NCBI GenBank assembly: GCA_964036275.1 | Contig: OZ038437.1 | Location: 6,639,804 to 6,703,803, forward strand | Length of the DNA stretch: 64,000 nt | Direction of reading: 5' to 3' | Source of the DNA: Litoditis marina | Lineage: Eukaryota > Nematoda > Chromadorea > Rhabditida > Rhabditidae | Part shown: one piece after another, positions 23,469-35,989 of the stretch | How positions within the stretch are numbered: position 1 is the stretch's first letter | How the letters are laid out: each line of letters starts with the position of its first letter | Translations under genes and position numbers: made by a program | Notes under the pieces: model-generated | The model's input: only the letters and a program-made list of their open reading frames with translations | Told to the model about the DNA's origin: nothing | Database searches by the model: none

Positions 23469-26189
23469 ATTGTGTGTTGCTTTAATTCAATACGGAAACA
23501 TTTTTCGAGATACAAAATTGAACCCAATTTTTGTAAACCGAAAACTCTTTTGGACCGCTCGGTGAAATTTTTTCTGAAATCGGAATGTCTACGCCATCAA
23601 TTATGTTGTGGTCCAAGTCAAACCGAATTCGGAGAAACGTTATATACGGTCGATAAACTGCTTACCCCCAACGAACTGATCCTCCTCAGTGCTGTGAATA
23701 GAAGTGAGATGAGCACCGTAGGAAACGCATATCTGTTCAGCGGAAGCAAAATCCAGCCAGTGAACGGTCTGGTAAAAACATAGTTTGTGTTTGTGGAAGA
23801 AGTCGGATGCAGTAGTAGTGAAGAGAACAACACTAGCTGTTTTAGTTTTACTATCAATTTGTTTTCTGTTTTCGAGACTGGTCTCTCTCCTAAGATTATG
23901 ATACAAATAAAAAATTACTATACCCGGTAGCAAGATTTGGTGCCGTCGAAATGTAACCAGTCGTCTTCGCAAAGAGCTGAAACGATATTCTCTGTTGGCC
24001 TCCATGCTTGGACTGTGGACACTGCGTTTCTACTTCTGTTCAAATCAAACAAAAAAATGAACAGCAGGGGAGAGGGTTACTTCTCACTTTCTCGCGTCTT
24101 TGCAACTACAAACTTCATTCTAAAACCAACGTCTTCTAGAACACGGTGTCGGTGCCGCTGTGGTGGGACAGGTTACTTTCGGTGCTGCGGTGGTAGTGGG
24201 ACATTGTGTCGGCGCGGCAAGAGTCGGACCAGTTTCACAAACTGGACACTGCGTCACACTGTGAGAAACGTACGGAAGACCACACACGAATGGCTTTGAC
24301 AGTCCTTCTGAAGCTGCGCTGAATAACTGGGTTGGAATCGAAAATACGAATTAATTTAACTAATTAAAACTAATCTCCTTCATGTAAGTGTTCTCAGACA
24401 TTTCATAGTTTCAGAGTTGAACATTGTCGTCACGATCGTGTTTAAACAACGTAAATATATTTCTCGTATACAATAATGTGTTCATACTTATCAGATAATT
24501 TTATAAAGTCATACAGCAAGAAATCTCTCTGGATGATGGTTCACGTTGGCATTCCAGTAATTCATTAAAGTAACAATATTGATAGGTGTAGGTGATTATT
24601 GTGCTGAAATTGACCAACGCCAAACTGACTGAACAGAATGGCGTGTTACTGGCTGACCGCGCGCAACGAACGAGCTCGCCATCGGCCGAAAGGTTTTCCA
24701 GAACCACAATAATTCATTCACGTCCAAAGACCACTGCCCATCGAGGCATACACTGCACCATCCACACTATCACCACCTGAATTCTCGTCAATTGTTTCGG
24801 AGACAGTTCTCGATAATATCGTTTTTGTATTGGAGCTTTTTGTCAGAAACAGTTTAGCCAATTTGAAATTTTCTACTATAAACAGAAGTTGAGCACACTG
24901 AAGCTGTGCACAGCTGTTCTGTTCATAACTGATTTCTACTTAGTCAATTTAAATTGTTCACACTATGGTTTGAAGATAAGCTCGTTACATGTAAAACGAA
25001 ACACAACACATTCCATAGCATTTTTGATATGATGACAGAAGATTTTCTTTGTAGTTCAAAAATCATAACATGTGATACCTGGAAACCAAATAGTGTACCC
25101 CCACGGCGATCCATCAGTCCAGGACCAGTTACCAGTCATAATATTATTTGCTCCAATCCAATAATCAGACAGACCCACGAACATCGATTTAGCAGTTTCT
25201 GAAAAGCCGAGACTCGAACAATACGTCATTAAAAATCAATTGGAAGATTCGTAACTAGCCAAACGTTAGTAAATTACAAATTTGTGATGGCAAATTTATA
25301 TACACACTAACATCGAAAACACTGGACGAGTGAGAATAAAACGGTGAAAATGAAAAAACCACTTTTACGGCCATCATGCTTAAACAAACAATTTGGAATC
25401 ACTGGAAGGTGTTTGGTCGCAGTATTCCATTTCATGGCATCATTAGTCTGTCTATCGCTTTCATTGATGAATGAAGGAAAATCAGAGTTTTGAAGCATAC
25501 CTTCAACACGTGCTGCTTCGAAAGCGTTTTTGATTGACACCAAATGTCCTCCCAAGCCAAAACTCTTGAGCAGAAAAGAAATCGATTTCTTGGTTCACAT
25601 ATTTGTAACATCTGTAAAACACTACACAGTTTTGAGAATAACTTTAAATCTCTGAAAGTGAAGTCGTCTCTGAAAGTGAAGTCCGAAAGTATTTCGTTCA
25701 ATCCGGCCTTCAGCCTCATTCACGGAATGCATTCCACCAGCCTACCACCGCGTTGCAGCGTCGAGCTCTTCTCTTTTTATCTTTATCGATCGATGTCTGT
25801 CTTTTCAATTTGTCTTCTTGCATATTTTGTGGTTTAGTGATCTCACCGGTGCAACAAATATCTCAAAGTAACACTCTAAACACTGGTTGAGATCGAGATA
25901 TGACTGAAAATGAATAAAAATTATGGTTAAAAAACAATCATACTTGTTCAGTGTCAAAATAAACTCCGACTGAAAAATCAAATATGACAAAACAGTTTTG
26001 CTAACCTTTGGAGTTCTGCGTCACAGGCTGTGTCAGACGGGCAACTAGCCCAGCATAATGGCACGAAAATAAGCAACCACAACACAACTGCTAGCATTTT
26101 CCAATAGAACACCACACAAAAACAAGTATTATTATCAGATGATTTATCGTGAATCCCGTGCGTTGTCCTTATCGGAGTGCCGAACAACT

Positions 26190-27570
26190 TTCACAGAGAA
26201 ATACAGATAACGGTTGGCAATTGCATTCGAAAGGTTGTGTTTCCGAGTTGCCAAAAAGTTCGAGTTTATTGTAGAGGAGATATCCGACGCTCCCCCATCC
26301 TGTATGTGAAGGCAGTTAAGAACTGCAAAACCAACAATCCTCTAAGAAACAAACACGTTTTTTTTCCGCAGAATAGGCCTTTAGGATACACACATACATG
26401 TCTTCCATAGGATAACTGAATGAGCTGATTTGACCCCAATCATCTCATCATGCCACCGAGAGGCAATTCAAGTAAAAACTCAAACATAGAGAACATGAAT
26501 ACGTTGAAATATCAGTGAGACGTAGTAACACGTTCTGCCTCTACCCGCAAACGTGACCACTAAACATATATTTTCTCTCCCGAGGCTCATCATTGAGAAA
26601 GAGAGAAAATGGTTTAAATACAGTCTTATAGACATACATAATTGAGTAAAAAACTAGATTATCAATTAGAACCATCTCATTACTTTGTCAGTATCATCAG
26701 TGAACTACATCGTAAGTTAAGAATAAACATGGTTAAAAAATAAAAACCGAGGGGGGGGGGAGGGGAAAGTGCTCTAGGTCCGTTTCACAGCTCTACTTTC
26801 AGAATTTCACTAATTTTTTGCTGCTGTCAGGGACGCATAGGATGATTTGGAGTGAATGAATGTTTATGCGCGCACTTCTCTGACTTTCGTATCTTTTCGG
26901 CTAACGCCGTTAGCCAAATTCGGCATTTAATGCAGCCCACCTTCATGGCACCAGGGCTCAAGGGAGGAGTAGTTGTGTTCCACATTCAACACCCCGTAGA
27001 ATTGAGTTATTACCTAGTTTGAAATGTGCTTTTTCAAATGCTCACCTCTGTTGACCGAATATCCCCACGTTTTGTTAGCGTGGCCTGGTACCGTAGCAAA
27101 GTCTCATGAGAAGCTCACATTTGAGCTGAACTATCTGGTCACCACCTCGCCCAGGTTTGGGTCACTTGCACTATGCCTATTAATATAAAGTTGGCAACTA
27201 TGTGGCCAGAATGTGATCAGCTCCTCGAACAGGTTGGGCTTACAATTTGCATGATTTTGCTACGATCATAGAAAAGACGACGTGTCGAACATCTGACCCG
27301 TTCTTTTCGAATCTACAACCGTGCACTTCAACAGAATTTTCGACAATCACAAAACATATGGGGGCGAAGTTAGTGCAATCATTATTGTTTCAAGCTTCAT
27401 ATTATTAATCTCAAAGCCGATTCACAATTTTCTAAACACAAGTGCGAACTTCTTTGTTGTGATGTTTTCATGCAGCAGGAAAATATCGAATACAACTTTC
27501 CCTAATACAACTTTCCTCCAAACAATTGAATAACTATTGACAAGGAAAAACGTATACCCTAACTTATCTG
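26190..27570. other. Upstream region of the frameshifted lectin gene
   Basis: No exons seen. It is similar in patches (26,260-26,480 and 27,310-27,530) to 35,990-36,640 upstream of the next lectin gene, so the gene pair was duplicated together with about 1.4 kb of 5' flank. A poly-G run lies at about 26,751-26,766. Confidence 0.6.
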
Positions 27571-27573
27571 TAA

Positions 27574-28086
27574 TTCATGAAAAAGTGGGGGCCCAACGAC
27601 TGTGAGATTTGTCTTCTGCTGTGCGCCCCTTAGACAACTAGTCTCAAATGGAACAGCTACTGCTACAAAAAGCGAAAAATACTCTAGTATAACTGTTTAT
27701 TACAAACATACAAAAGTCGTAAAATATTTTTCAAACCTGTAAACTAGAATCTACAAATCACAGATGTTAACTCAACGTAGTCAATTATAGAGTTCCTGGT
27801 TTTGTGCACAATGGTTGGTGTTTTTGGTCATTACTTCAATTCTAGGTGCTATAACGTTTGGCATATTATTCAACAGTTGTTCTCTCTCACGCAGCTGTGA
27901 CTTGTAGATTCTAGTTTACAGGTTTGAAAAATATTTTACGACTTTTGTATGTTTGTAATAAACAGTTATACTAGAGTATTTTTCGCTTTTTGTAGCAGTA
28001 GCTGTTCCATTTGAGACTAGTTGTCTAAGGGGCGCACAGCAGAAGACAAATCTCACAGTCGTTGGGCCCCCACTTTTTCATGAATT
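27574..28086. mobile_element. Palindromic (foldback) element, family F1, shorter copy
   Basis: The same ends (ATTCATGAAAAAGTGGGGGC and inverse) and the same central block around GGTTTTGTGCACAATGGTTGG as the 22,739-23,468 element. Its arms are shorter by internal loss. Confidence 0.8.
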
Positions 28087-28087
28087 T

Positions 28088-30862
28088 TTCTCTTTTTGTA
28101 TACATGCCGTAGGTATGTAGAGAGGTAGTTTGATCTGTACGGTGAAGATAAAATTGTTTTCTTGATGAACCACTTGTCAAGTATTACCATCATTCGAAAA
28201 AAAAAATGACGTCAACATTGCAGTTCTGAAAACTTACTTCATCTGCCTTTCAGAATCCCAGAATACGTCATGTTTGAATTGAGTTTTATCGTGAATTGAC
28301 CATTTTTAAGAAACTTGCAGCATTCGAAAACATATTTCATGTCATTTTTTTTTCAAAAGTTGACGTTAGCCGGCCTTCTGAATTCCAGAACAATTCATAA
28401 TTGGATAAAGTTTCATGGTTAATCTACCATTTTCAAGATAGTTTCAGCTTTTGCAAATATATTTCACGTTAATTCTGCACTTCTAAAAGTTGACGTCATC
28501 TGGCCTCCAGAACACGTCACTCTTAGATTAATAGTCACCGTTATTTGACCCTTTCTAAGATATTAGCATCATTTGAAAATATATGTGACGCCAACTTTGC
28601 ACTTTTCAAAAATGACGTCATCAGGTCTCCAGAATCCTGAAGGGCGTCAGGAATAGAATATTTAATATTCAAACAAAAGTCACGATCGCATCATATTTCA
28701 ATTTTCGAGCAAATCGGTAATTGTTACTCTAAGTTACAATGCAGTTTGAGTTGTCGACGGGACAGAGAGATATTGAGAGAGCGAGCTAAATGGTGAGACG
28801 CAGAAACTTTCCAAAATATGTCTATAACTTTGATTAAAACAATTTTTTTTTGCAAATTTTCTCTGGTCCGCCAGGGTTTAGGTGGATATTACATCCCTCA
28901 CACAATTTGCAACACAATCGGTTGAGTAGAAACCCTTGAACTGGGAATTTTCCCTTGTCACCACTTTCCAACTATTATCATAATTTAAAAGCATATTTGA
29001 TGTATTACATAGGAACTTATAGCCGACAGTTGAGACACTGGTAGAACGGTAGTAATAGTTAAACTGTGGTGATATGGTCGTAAACGTCCCGCGATTCAGT
29101 AGTAAACTTCTGGTAACGTTGAATGACGATTACTACCAGTAAATCGGTAACTTCAAAGTAACTTCAAAACTGAACTAGATATCTAATACCAGATGTGATA
29201 CCTATACTAGATACGGATGTCTGGGAGACTGCTCTGCAGGCTTCTTAGGCTTTAAAATGGTGCGTGCTGCTTATGTGTATCTACCTAGGTATATTTAGAC
29301 GAAATTAGTGGATTTATTCATTCTCATTTCCTTGTCCGTAAGCAGTGCGTTCCTGACTATGTTATATTGTGTGTTGTTGTTCATATGTCTCCTTTCACAA
29401 AATACCCAAAACCACGGTATTGATTGGTGACCTGTGTTCAATCGGCCACTTGTGACACAGTTATTGGTTACCCTTGAGACTCTTGCCTGTCTACATGTTT
29501 CTACTTGATGATGACTACCTAACCAAGTCGGAATAAGAGAACTTGTATTCAAGCCGCAAACAGTTGAGGACAAAGGCTCTTTCCAATTTTTGACGCGCGT
29601 CCCCTTTTGCCATCTAAGACTTTCTGATGCCCTTTCTATCGAGCTCCTCGAGATGACGACGGGTTGACGAGGGGACTTTCCTATGATTCTGCTGTGCTTT
29701 CAATCCTTATGACCCAATGACCGAACCCGTGACCCACGTGGGGAGGAAGGGGGGATTTTTACCCTGCCGCCGCAGGTGCCCACCATGTGTGGGGGTACCC
29801 GTATGAGGATAGTTTTTTAATTACCCAAGTTTGAGGTACTTTTCACCTCTTATGCGAGCTCAGTATTTAGTACGTGGGGACTAGATACTAGAAGGGCCAT
29901 AAAAGGATAATTAAATTTTGTTTTATAAAAAAATAATTTTCAAGTGTTTTATATTCGATAATTCGAAATAATTGTACTGCTGTTTTACTGCAGTTGAACT
30001 ACAGCTTTACTGGCGTTTTACTGCAGTAGCGACACCGTACTACTACCGTTTTACGGCTAGCGATACTGCAGTAACACTACCAGTAAGACGGTGGTAGTAC
30101 GTGTCGCTACTGTAGTAGAACGCCGGTTTTATCTTTACAGTGTAAGTCATCTGGCCTTCAGAATCACGGAATACGACATGTTTAGATGAATTTCCATCGT
30201 TATCAACTCACTTGCCAACTATTATCATCATTTGGAGAAATATTTGAGGTCAACTTTGCACTTTTCAAAGATGACGTCATCTGATCTCCAGAATCCTGAA
30301 TGACGTCATGAATAGATTCTTTAATATTTAAACTGAAGTGACGATGGTATCCTGTTTGAATTGCATCGAAATCGGGCAGTCTTACCCTAACTTACAAGAC
30401 AGTTTGTGAGTTTGCTTAATCGACCTGACAGAGAGAGCGAGAGAGTGCACAAAATGAAGAGACGCAGAGACATTTATTTCGAAAGGTCGTAACTTGGCGA
30501 AAATTAATTTTTTTCAGAAAAAACTTTGTGCTCATTCAATTTTTATATGAGTTCTGTCATCACTACAAATTTTAGCCAAATCTGGTCAGTTCTGGCAGAG
30601 ATAGCATCCCAGCACAATAGACGGAAGGAAACACGACGGAAGTTGGCGCTCTGGATGAAGCGAAAACATCCTAACTCGGCTCATACTCAACGGATTCTGT
30701 TCAAATTTGGGACACAACTTGCAAATATGCTGTAGAACATTTCCTAATTCTTAAAAGTTTTGTTCTGCAAAGTTGAGCTTTTTTGTGGGTAAACTAAAAA
30801 AACGGAGGCGCGCATTAGCCGGACCAAAGACAAATCTCGCACAGCGCTTCGCGCTGCGCGCG
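28088..30862 (-). repeat. Right arm of the large inverted repeat, with an internal insertion or duplication
   Basis: The reverse complement of the 21,138-22,735 arm, ending with the CGCGCAGCGCGAAG block at 30,862. About 28,880-30,140 has no partner in the left arm. It includes a self-complementary stretch around 30,005-30,125 rich in CTACCAGTAA / TACTACCG units. The GAGAGCGAG and TTTCGAAAGGTCGTAACTTGG parts occur twice in this arm (near 28,760-28,860 and 30,430-30,540), pointing to an internal duplication. No gene is recognised in it. Confidence 0.75.
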
Positions 30863-31085
30863 ATTATGTAATTCCCTGAATAAAGTTTGAACACGGCTAA
30901 AACAGATATTTGAGTTCAAAAATGACCGTTACATCACACTTGACTACTGGCTGAGGTTATATTGTGTTTTTGCCGTTGAGGAAAAAATTTGTTTGTAGTG
31001 GTAACTGTATATGTCTTTACATCTTGAATATACTCAGAAAAGTTCCGAAAACGGTCGAGTAAATAGTTCATCGTATCATTAAACA

Positions 31086-31316
31086 TTATTGCAATTCTGG
31101 TTTCTTGCAAACGCCGAGACGCATTTGCACATTACAAGCAATATCATTCCATCTTGAGAAGTATGGGGTTGGCGCACTAATAGTATCTGTGTACATCTGG
31201 AATGGGCTGATTATAAACCAATGAACTGGTACATATTTCTATTGTCCCCGCCCCTCTAATTGGTTTACGTTTGTTTCTTATCCACCACTTTTCATGTCGT
31301 TTCGTTCCTCTCTGTG

Positions 31317-31359
<43 letters not shown>

Positions 31360-34300
31360 CTCTCTCGCTCCCGCTCTCTCTCTTTACTATATCATTCGTT
31401 GTTCGAATCCTGAACGTACTTGTACACATGATTCTCCATTTGCGTCACTCGGTTGTCCCGTTGCCCAATATGTGTAATCGACCTATAAATGATTTATTTA
31501 CTCACTGTAACGAACTTGGAACAAAATTGGACTGATTACGAGAACTATATTTCAGAAATCAAGCTAGCTATGCGCTCTATTTTTTTCCAATTAGAGCAAT
31601 AGAATCGACTATTTCAATTCGATATGGTGATGTGACAAATATATCTTGAAACTTGAGTTACCGTGGTTCCGTCAGTCCATTGCCAGACATCGAACACTTT
31701 GTGAAGACCAATATAAGTCATTCCTGCATTGTTTGTCACAATGCCAGCGTGCGCAAGCACCCCTTAAGAAAGAATTAAAGACCCACGCAGACTCAACAAT
31801 TGTGATCTCATGATGGACGAAAACAAAAAATTTCCACAAGTGAGTGGCATGCAGCGGGTAAGATCTTCTAGCACTTGTCGCGATTTTTTAATAGCAAACC
31901 GTCTAAGCTGATGTCGAAGTGCGCAAGTCTGTCCAGTTTCTCGTGAATGCCATAGACAAATTTCATGTTTCGCAAGCCGTAATGGGAACATAGCGCACCC
32001 CTACACTTAAACACAATCATAATTTGGTAACCTTTTTTGGTATACAAAATGGAACCCGGTTTTATGTAATTTTTATCTCCTTTTTCGGATTATTGAGTAG
32101 AACTTTCACTAAAATTAGAATGTCAGTCCAGATAAATTCAGAGAATTATCAAAATACTGCTCACACACAACGAAGTTGTTTTCCTCAATACTGTGAATAG
32201 AGGTGAGATGAGCTCCCTGAGAAATACACTGCTGTTCCAAAGTAGCGAAATCCTGCCACATAACGGTCTGGTGAATAAGTAAGGTTATAATTTTGTAAAC
32301 AATTTCAAATGAAGTAGTAGTACTTTTATCGACAGTAAATTGAAGAGAGACACTGTTTCATACTGAGCGGAAGCCTCATACATGCGCATATTGTTCACAT
32401 ATTAAGGCACGTGCGTGATATTCATTGAAGGCTGCCTGCCGCTCGGCGTATGCCCCGGCTGGAGAGTGGGCGACGATTCAGCTAAAATGCGTTAAGCTAC
32501 TATCTATTACTCAAGTAATAACTTCAACTGATAGTTTATAACTTCACAATAGATACTATGTATGGATAACATATTATTGGTCAAATGTGAAAGAAAATTA
32601 CTCATACAGTTTTTTATACGAGACATAAGCCCGAAGTGTTTTAGCTGAATCGTCGCCCGCATTGAGCATTGCTAGTCGTATTTGGTTTTCTCTGACCACC
32701 TCTAAATGATCTTCGCAGTACAGCAGCACTAGTGAGTTCTCATTAAAAAATGGGGAGACGTAAACTGGAGGTATTGCAGAGACAGTGATACCTGGGCGGC
32801 CGTAAAAGAATACTATATTGCAACAATAAGAAGTGAATGAATAAATCTCGAAACTTGAGTAGGAATGAATAAATTTAAAAAAAATTGTAATGAAGCTTAT
32901 TAGTCGAGTCAAGTCATTATTTGCTAGCGTCTGCAAAATGAAAACACTAGCTCAACTCGTTTAGTTTTACCCTCATTTTTCCGAGTTTTCGTTTCCGATT
33001 TCTCATCTATATTCTCAAAAACAATTAAAATCACTACACCGAATAGCAGGATTTGGTTTTTCCCAAATGTGTCCAGCCGTCTTCGCAGAGAGCTGAAACA
33101 ATCATTAATTTCGCTGAAACAACAATACAACTTGACAACTCCTGAAAAGTTGAAAAGGTGACTACTGGTTTTCCGTTCATTAGAGTAGTTCTGGTTACAA
33201 AACTAAAAGTCAGCAGTTCAAGTCATACATAACATGAAAAAAGTGTGTAAAGTAGAGTGGTTAAGGAATTGAATTGAATTGGAATTGGAATTGAAAAGAA
33301 TTGAAAACCAATTCCAAAGAATTGAATTGAATTGGTTTTTTTGCACAACCAATTCCAAAGAATTAAATTGAATTGGTTTTTGTGTAAAACCAATTCTATA
33401 GAATTGAATTGAATTGGTTTTTTTGAAATCCAGAAAAATTAGAATTGAATTGAATTGGCTTTTTAAATATCAGCAATAATATTTGGAATTGGTTTTGGAA
33501 TTGGTTTTTTTCAGCGTGGGAAAATTGTTTGTTTTCTGCTATGTTCTATTCAATCTCGAGGCGGTAGTAGTGTTAATAAACACAAAAACTGTTTTATGAA
33601 CCAAACTGACAAAAAACTGCATCTAGAATTGAAATTGGAATTGATTTTTTTTGAGAATTGGTCGGAATTGGTCGGAATTGAATTGAATTGAATTGGTTTT
33701 TTGGCGCCGGAAAAGAATTGGAATTGAAATTCGGATATTTTTTGAGAATCGGTTGGAATTGGAATTGAATTGAATTGGTTTTGCGTCATCGGAAAAGAGT
33801 TGGAATTGAAATTCTGAGTTTTTTGAGCATTGATTGGAATTGGAATTGAATTCGGAATTGGTTAACCACTCTAGTGTAAAGTGATCACTCGTCGGCGTTC
33901 AGCTTTGAGCACATGTTGCTTTTCAATTTCCTCACAAAGCGGATGAGGTCGAATTGCCAAATTTCTCAGGTTTTGATTCAAGTTTGATTTTTCCGCAATT
34001 GTTCTCACTAAACACGTCTATAACTAGACACTAACCTCTTCTGGGACAAGGTTTTGGTGCTGCTGTGGTTGAACAGGTCACTTTTGGTACTGCGGTTGTT
34101 TTCGTGCAGGCCGGGCACTGTGTCGGCGCAGCCAGAGTCGGACAAGTTTCACAAACTGGACAGTGCGTCACATTATGAGGAACGTAGGGAAGAACACACA
34201 CGAATGGCTTTGATAGTCCCTCGTAAGCTGCACTAAAATTGTTCCTATTGGTCGGAGTTGTCGAAAGGTTGTCTTTACGGTAATGCACTTTTCTTGCTGT

Positions 34301-35677
34301 GCCACTAAACTTCCGTCAATCTTTATAATGCGTATGACGATATTGGCAACAGAACTGTCTGAAAGCCCAAATGTTTTCCGGAAAGTAGTCAATTTTGATG
34401 CTCAGACAGTTTACTAGGATAACAATAATGAGGTTGTAAGTGACAAAACCACCATTACGACTCACGTCCAGCGTCCATTGCTCAACGAAGCATAAACGGC
34501 GCCTTCCACACTATCACCACCTAAATTTCAATCAATCAAAATATAATATTTCGGGATCATCTTTCCATAATCTTTTGTTCTATAGACAAAGTTGCGTAAT
34601 TTATTGAAGGTGAGTCTGTACTTTGGTTTGATCCCAAACGGTTTTTATTGGGCGCCCACCGCTGCTAAAAGTTTTTGCTTAGATCTCTCTTCTATTTCAG
34701 GCTTCTGTTTAATGTTTTCTTAAAAACCAAGAAAACCAAGCGATTCTTCTTCAAACAGTATAAGTTATTTCAGACAAGTTTACCTGGAAACCAATTAGTG
34801 TATCCCCACGGCGACCCATCGGTCCAGGACCAGTTACCAGTCATAATATTATTTGCTCCAATCCAATAATCAGACAGACCCACAAACATCGATTTCGCAG
34901 TTTCTGAAAAGCCGAGACTCGAACAATACGTCATTAAAAATCAATTGGAAGATTCGTAACTAGCCAAACGTTAGTTGATTACAAATTTGTGATGACTCGG
35001 TATACACACTAACATCAAACACATTGACCAGGTGAAAAAACGGTAAGAGTGAAACTTTTACGGCCATCATGCTTTAAAAAAATTTGGTATCATATGAAGG
35101 TGCTTGGTCGCAGAAGTTCATTACATGGCATTTTTAGTTTCTTTAGCGCTTCCATTGACAAAGGTTTATGGAACAAAAGGAAATCATATTTTCCAAGCAT
35201 ACCTTCAACACGTGCTGCTTCGAAAGCGTTTTTGATTGAGACTAAATGTCCTCCCAAGCCAAAACAAATCTCTTCAGCAGAAAAGAAATCGATTTCTTCG
35301 TTCACATATTTGTAGCACCTGTAAAGCACTACACACATTTTTGGAATTAACTCCAAATCATCTCGGTAATTGAGACAAATCCGAAAGTTTTCCGCTCAAT
35401 TCCGCTCTCAGCCTCATCAACTGAATGCATCCTACCACCGCGTTGCAGCGTCGAGCTCTTCTCTTTTTTTATTAATCGATTTCTTTCTCTTCCATTTGTC
35501 CTGTTGCACATTTTTGTATAATAAATAAACAAATAAATAGAGAATGGGGAAAGAAAATCAAATATGACAAAACAGTTTTGCTAACCTTTGAAGTTCTGCG
35601 TCACAGGCTGTGTCAGACGGGCAACTAGCCCAGCATGATGGCACGAAAATAAGCAACCACAACACAACTGCTTGCAT
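31086..35677 (-). CDS. Secreted two-domain C-type lectin, apparently intact
   Basis: Predicted exons: 35677-35586 signal peptide (MQAVVLWLLIFVPSCWA), 35318-35203 (CYKYVNEEIDFFSAEEIC, GGHLVSIKN), 34903-34784 (MFVGLSDYWIGANNIM, WSWTDGSPWGYTNW), 34520-34466 (GAVYASLSNGRWT), 34232-34036 (KPFVCVLP then a linker with repeated Cys-Pro, Thr and Ala), 33092-33040 (CEDGWTHLGKTKSCY), 32267-32165 (GAHLTSIHSIEENNFV), 31762-31662 (MTYIGLHKVFDVWQW), 31482-31420 (YWATGQPSDANGESCVQ), 31196-31086 (SRWNDIACN..GVCKKPELQ, stop TAA). All exons stay open with GT/AG borders. CTLD2 has QPS where gene A has EPN, with WND kept, so sugar preference may differ or calcium binding may be weaker. The linker has six cysteines, unlike the short linker of genes A and B. 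No membrane anchor is seen. Confidence 0.85.
33262..33868. repeat. AATTG-based satellite-like tract
   Basis: About 600 bases dominated by GAATT and GGAATT words (TTGAATTGGAATTGG) with interspersed GGTTTTT. It is partly self-complementary because AATT is palindromic. It lies in the intron between the second CTLD's first two exons. Confidence 0.85.
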
Positions 35678-35851
35678 TTTCCAATAGAACGACACACAAA
35701 CACAAGTCTTATCAGATGATTCATCATGAATCCCGTGCGTTGTTCTTATCGCAGTGCCGATCAACTTTCACAGAAATAACCACATCATGTGAAATACAGA
35801 TAGCGGTTGTCAACTGAATTCGAAATGGTGAGTTCCCAATTTGCCAAATAT

Positions 35852-35980
35852 ACTGTTAGTCAACTGCATAGTCACGTGAAATATGTTAAACACATCAGAA
35901 CTCAGAAACGTGCAATGAAAAAGTGCACGATTCCTCATTAGAATGCTAACTTCACGTGACTATTCAATTTACTTCTAGTA
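35852..35980. mobile_element. Palindromic MITE, family M2
   Basis: ATACTGTTAGTCAACTGCATAG at the left and CTATTCAATTTACTTCTAGTAT at the right, with TCACGTGA in both arms. It lies about 180 bases upstream of the lectin start codon at 35,677. Confidence 0.75.
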
Positions 35981-35989
35981 TGGTTCGAG

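Larger units (their letters stand above)
18577..26097 (-). pseudogene. Two-domain C-type lectin gene, frameshifted and with a lost disulfide cysteine
   Basis: Predicted exons: 26097-26006 signal peptide (MLAVVLWLLIFVPLCWA), 25611-25501, 25198-25079 (MFVGLSDYWIGANNIM), 24776-24722, 24318-24131 (KPFVCGLP then a Cys/Pro/Thr linker), 23976-23924, 23768-23666 (AHLTSIHSTEEDQFV), 20704-20604 (HQGMTWIGLHKVFNVW), 19644-19582 (WAAEEPSNSDGDSCVQ), 18684-18577 (WRWNDIRC, stop TGA). In the first CTLD1 exon, five bases (ATTTG in the paralogs) are missing near 25,562, shifting the frame after FFSAQE. In the last exon the final CTLD cysteine is Trp (GVWKKK against GVCKKP). A 3-kb intron (23,665-20,705) holds a long inverted-repeat arm. 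Probably a pseudogene; 5' exons skipping the damage cannot be excluded. Confidence 0.8.

Noticed and set aside
29295..29573. Minus-strand 92-codon open frame inside the right inverted-repeat arm
   Set aside because: No recognisable domain, no partner in the left arm, and low-complexity surroundings; not supported as a gene.
31260..31480. Two overlapping plus-strand frames rich in Ser and Leu
   Set aside because: Translation of a CT microsatellite antisense to a lectin intron and exon.
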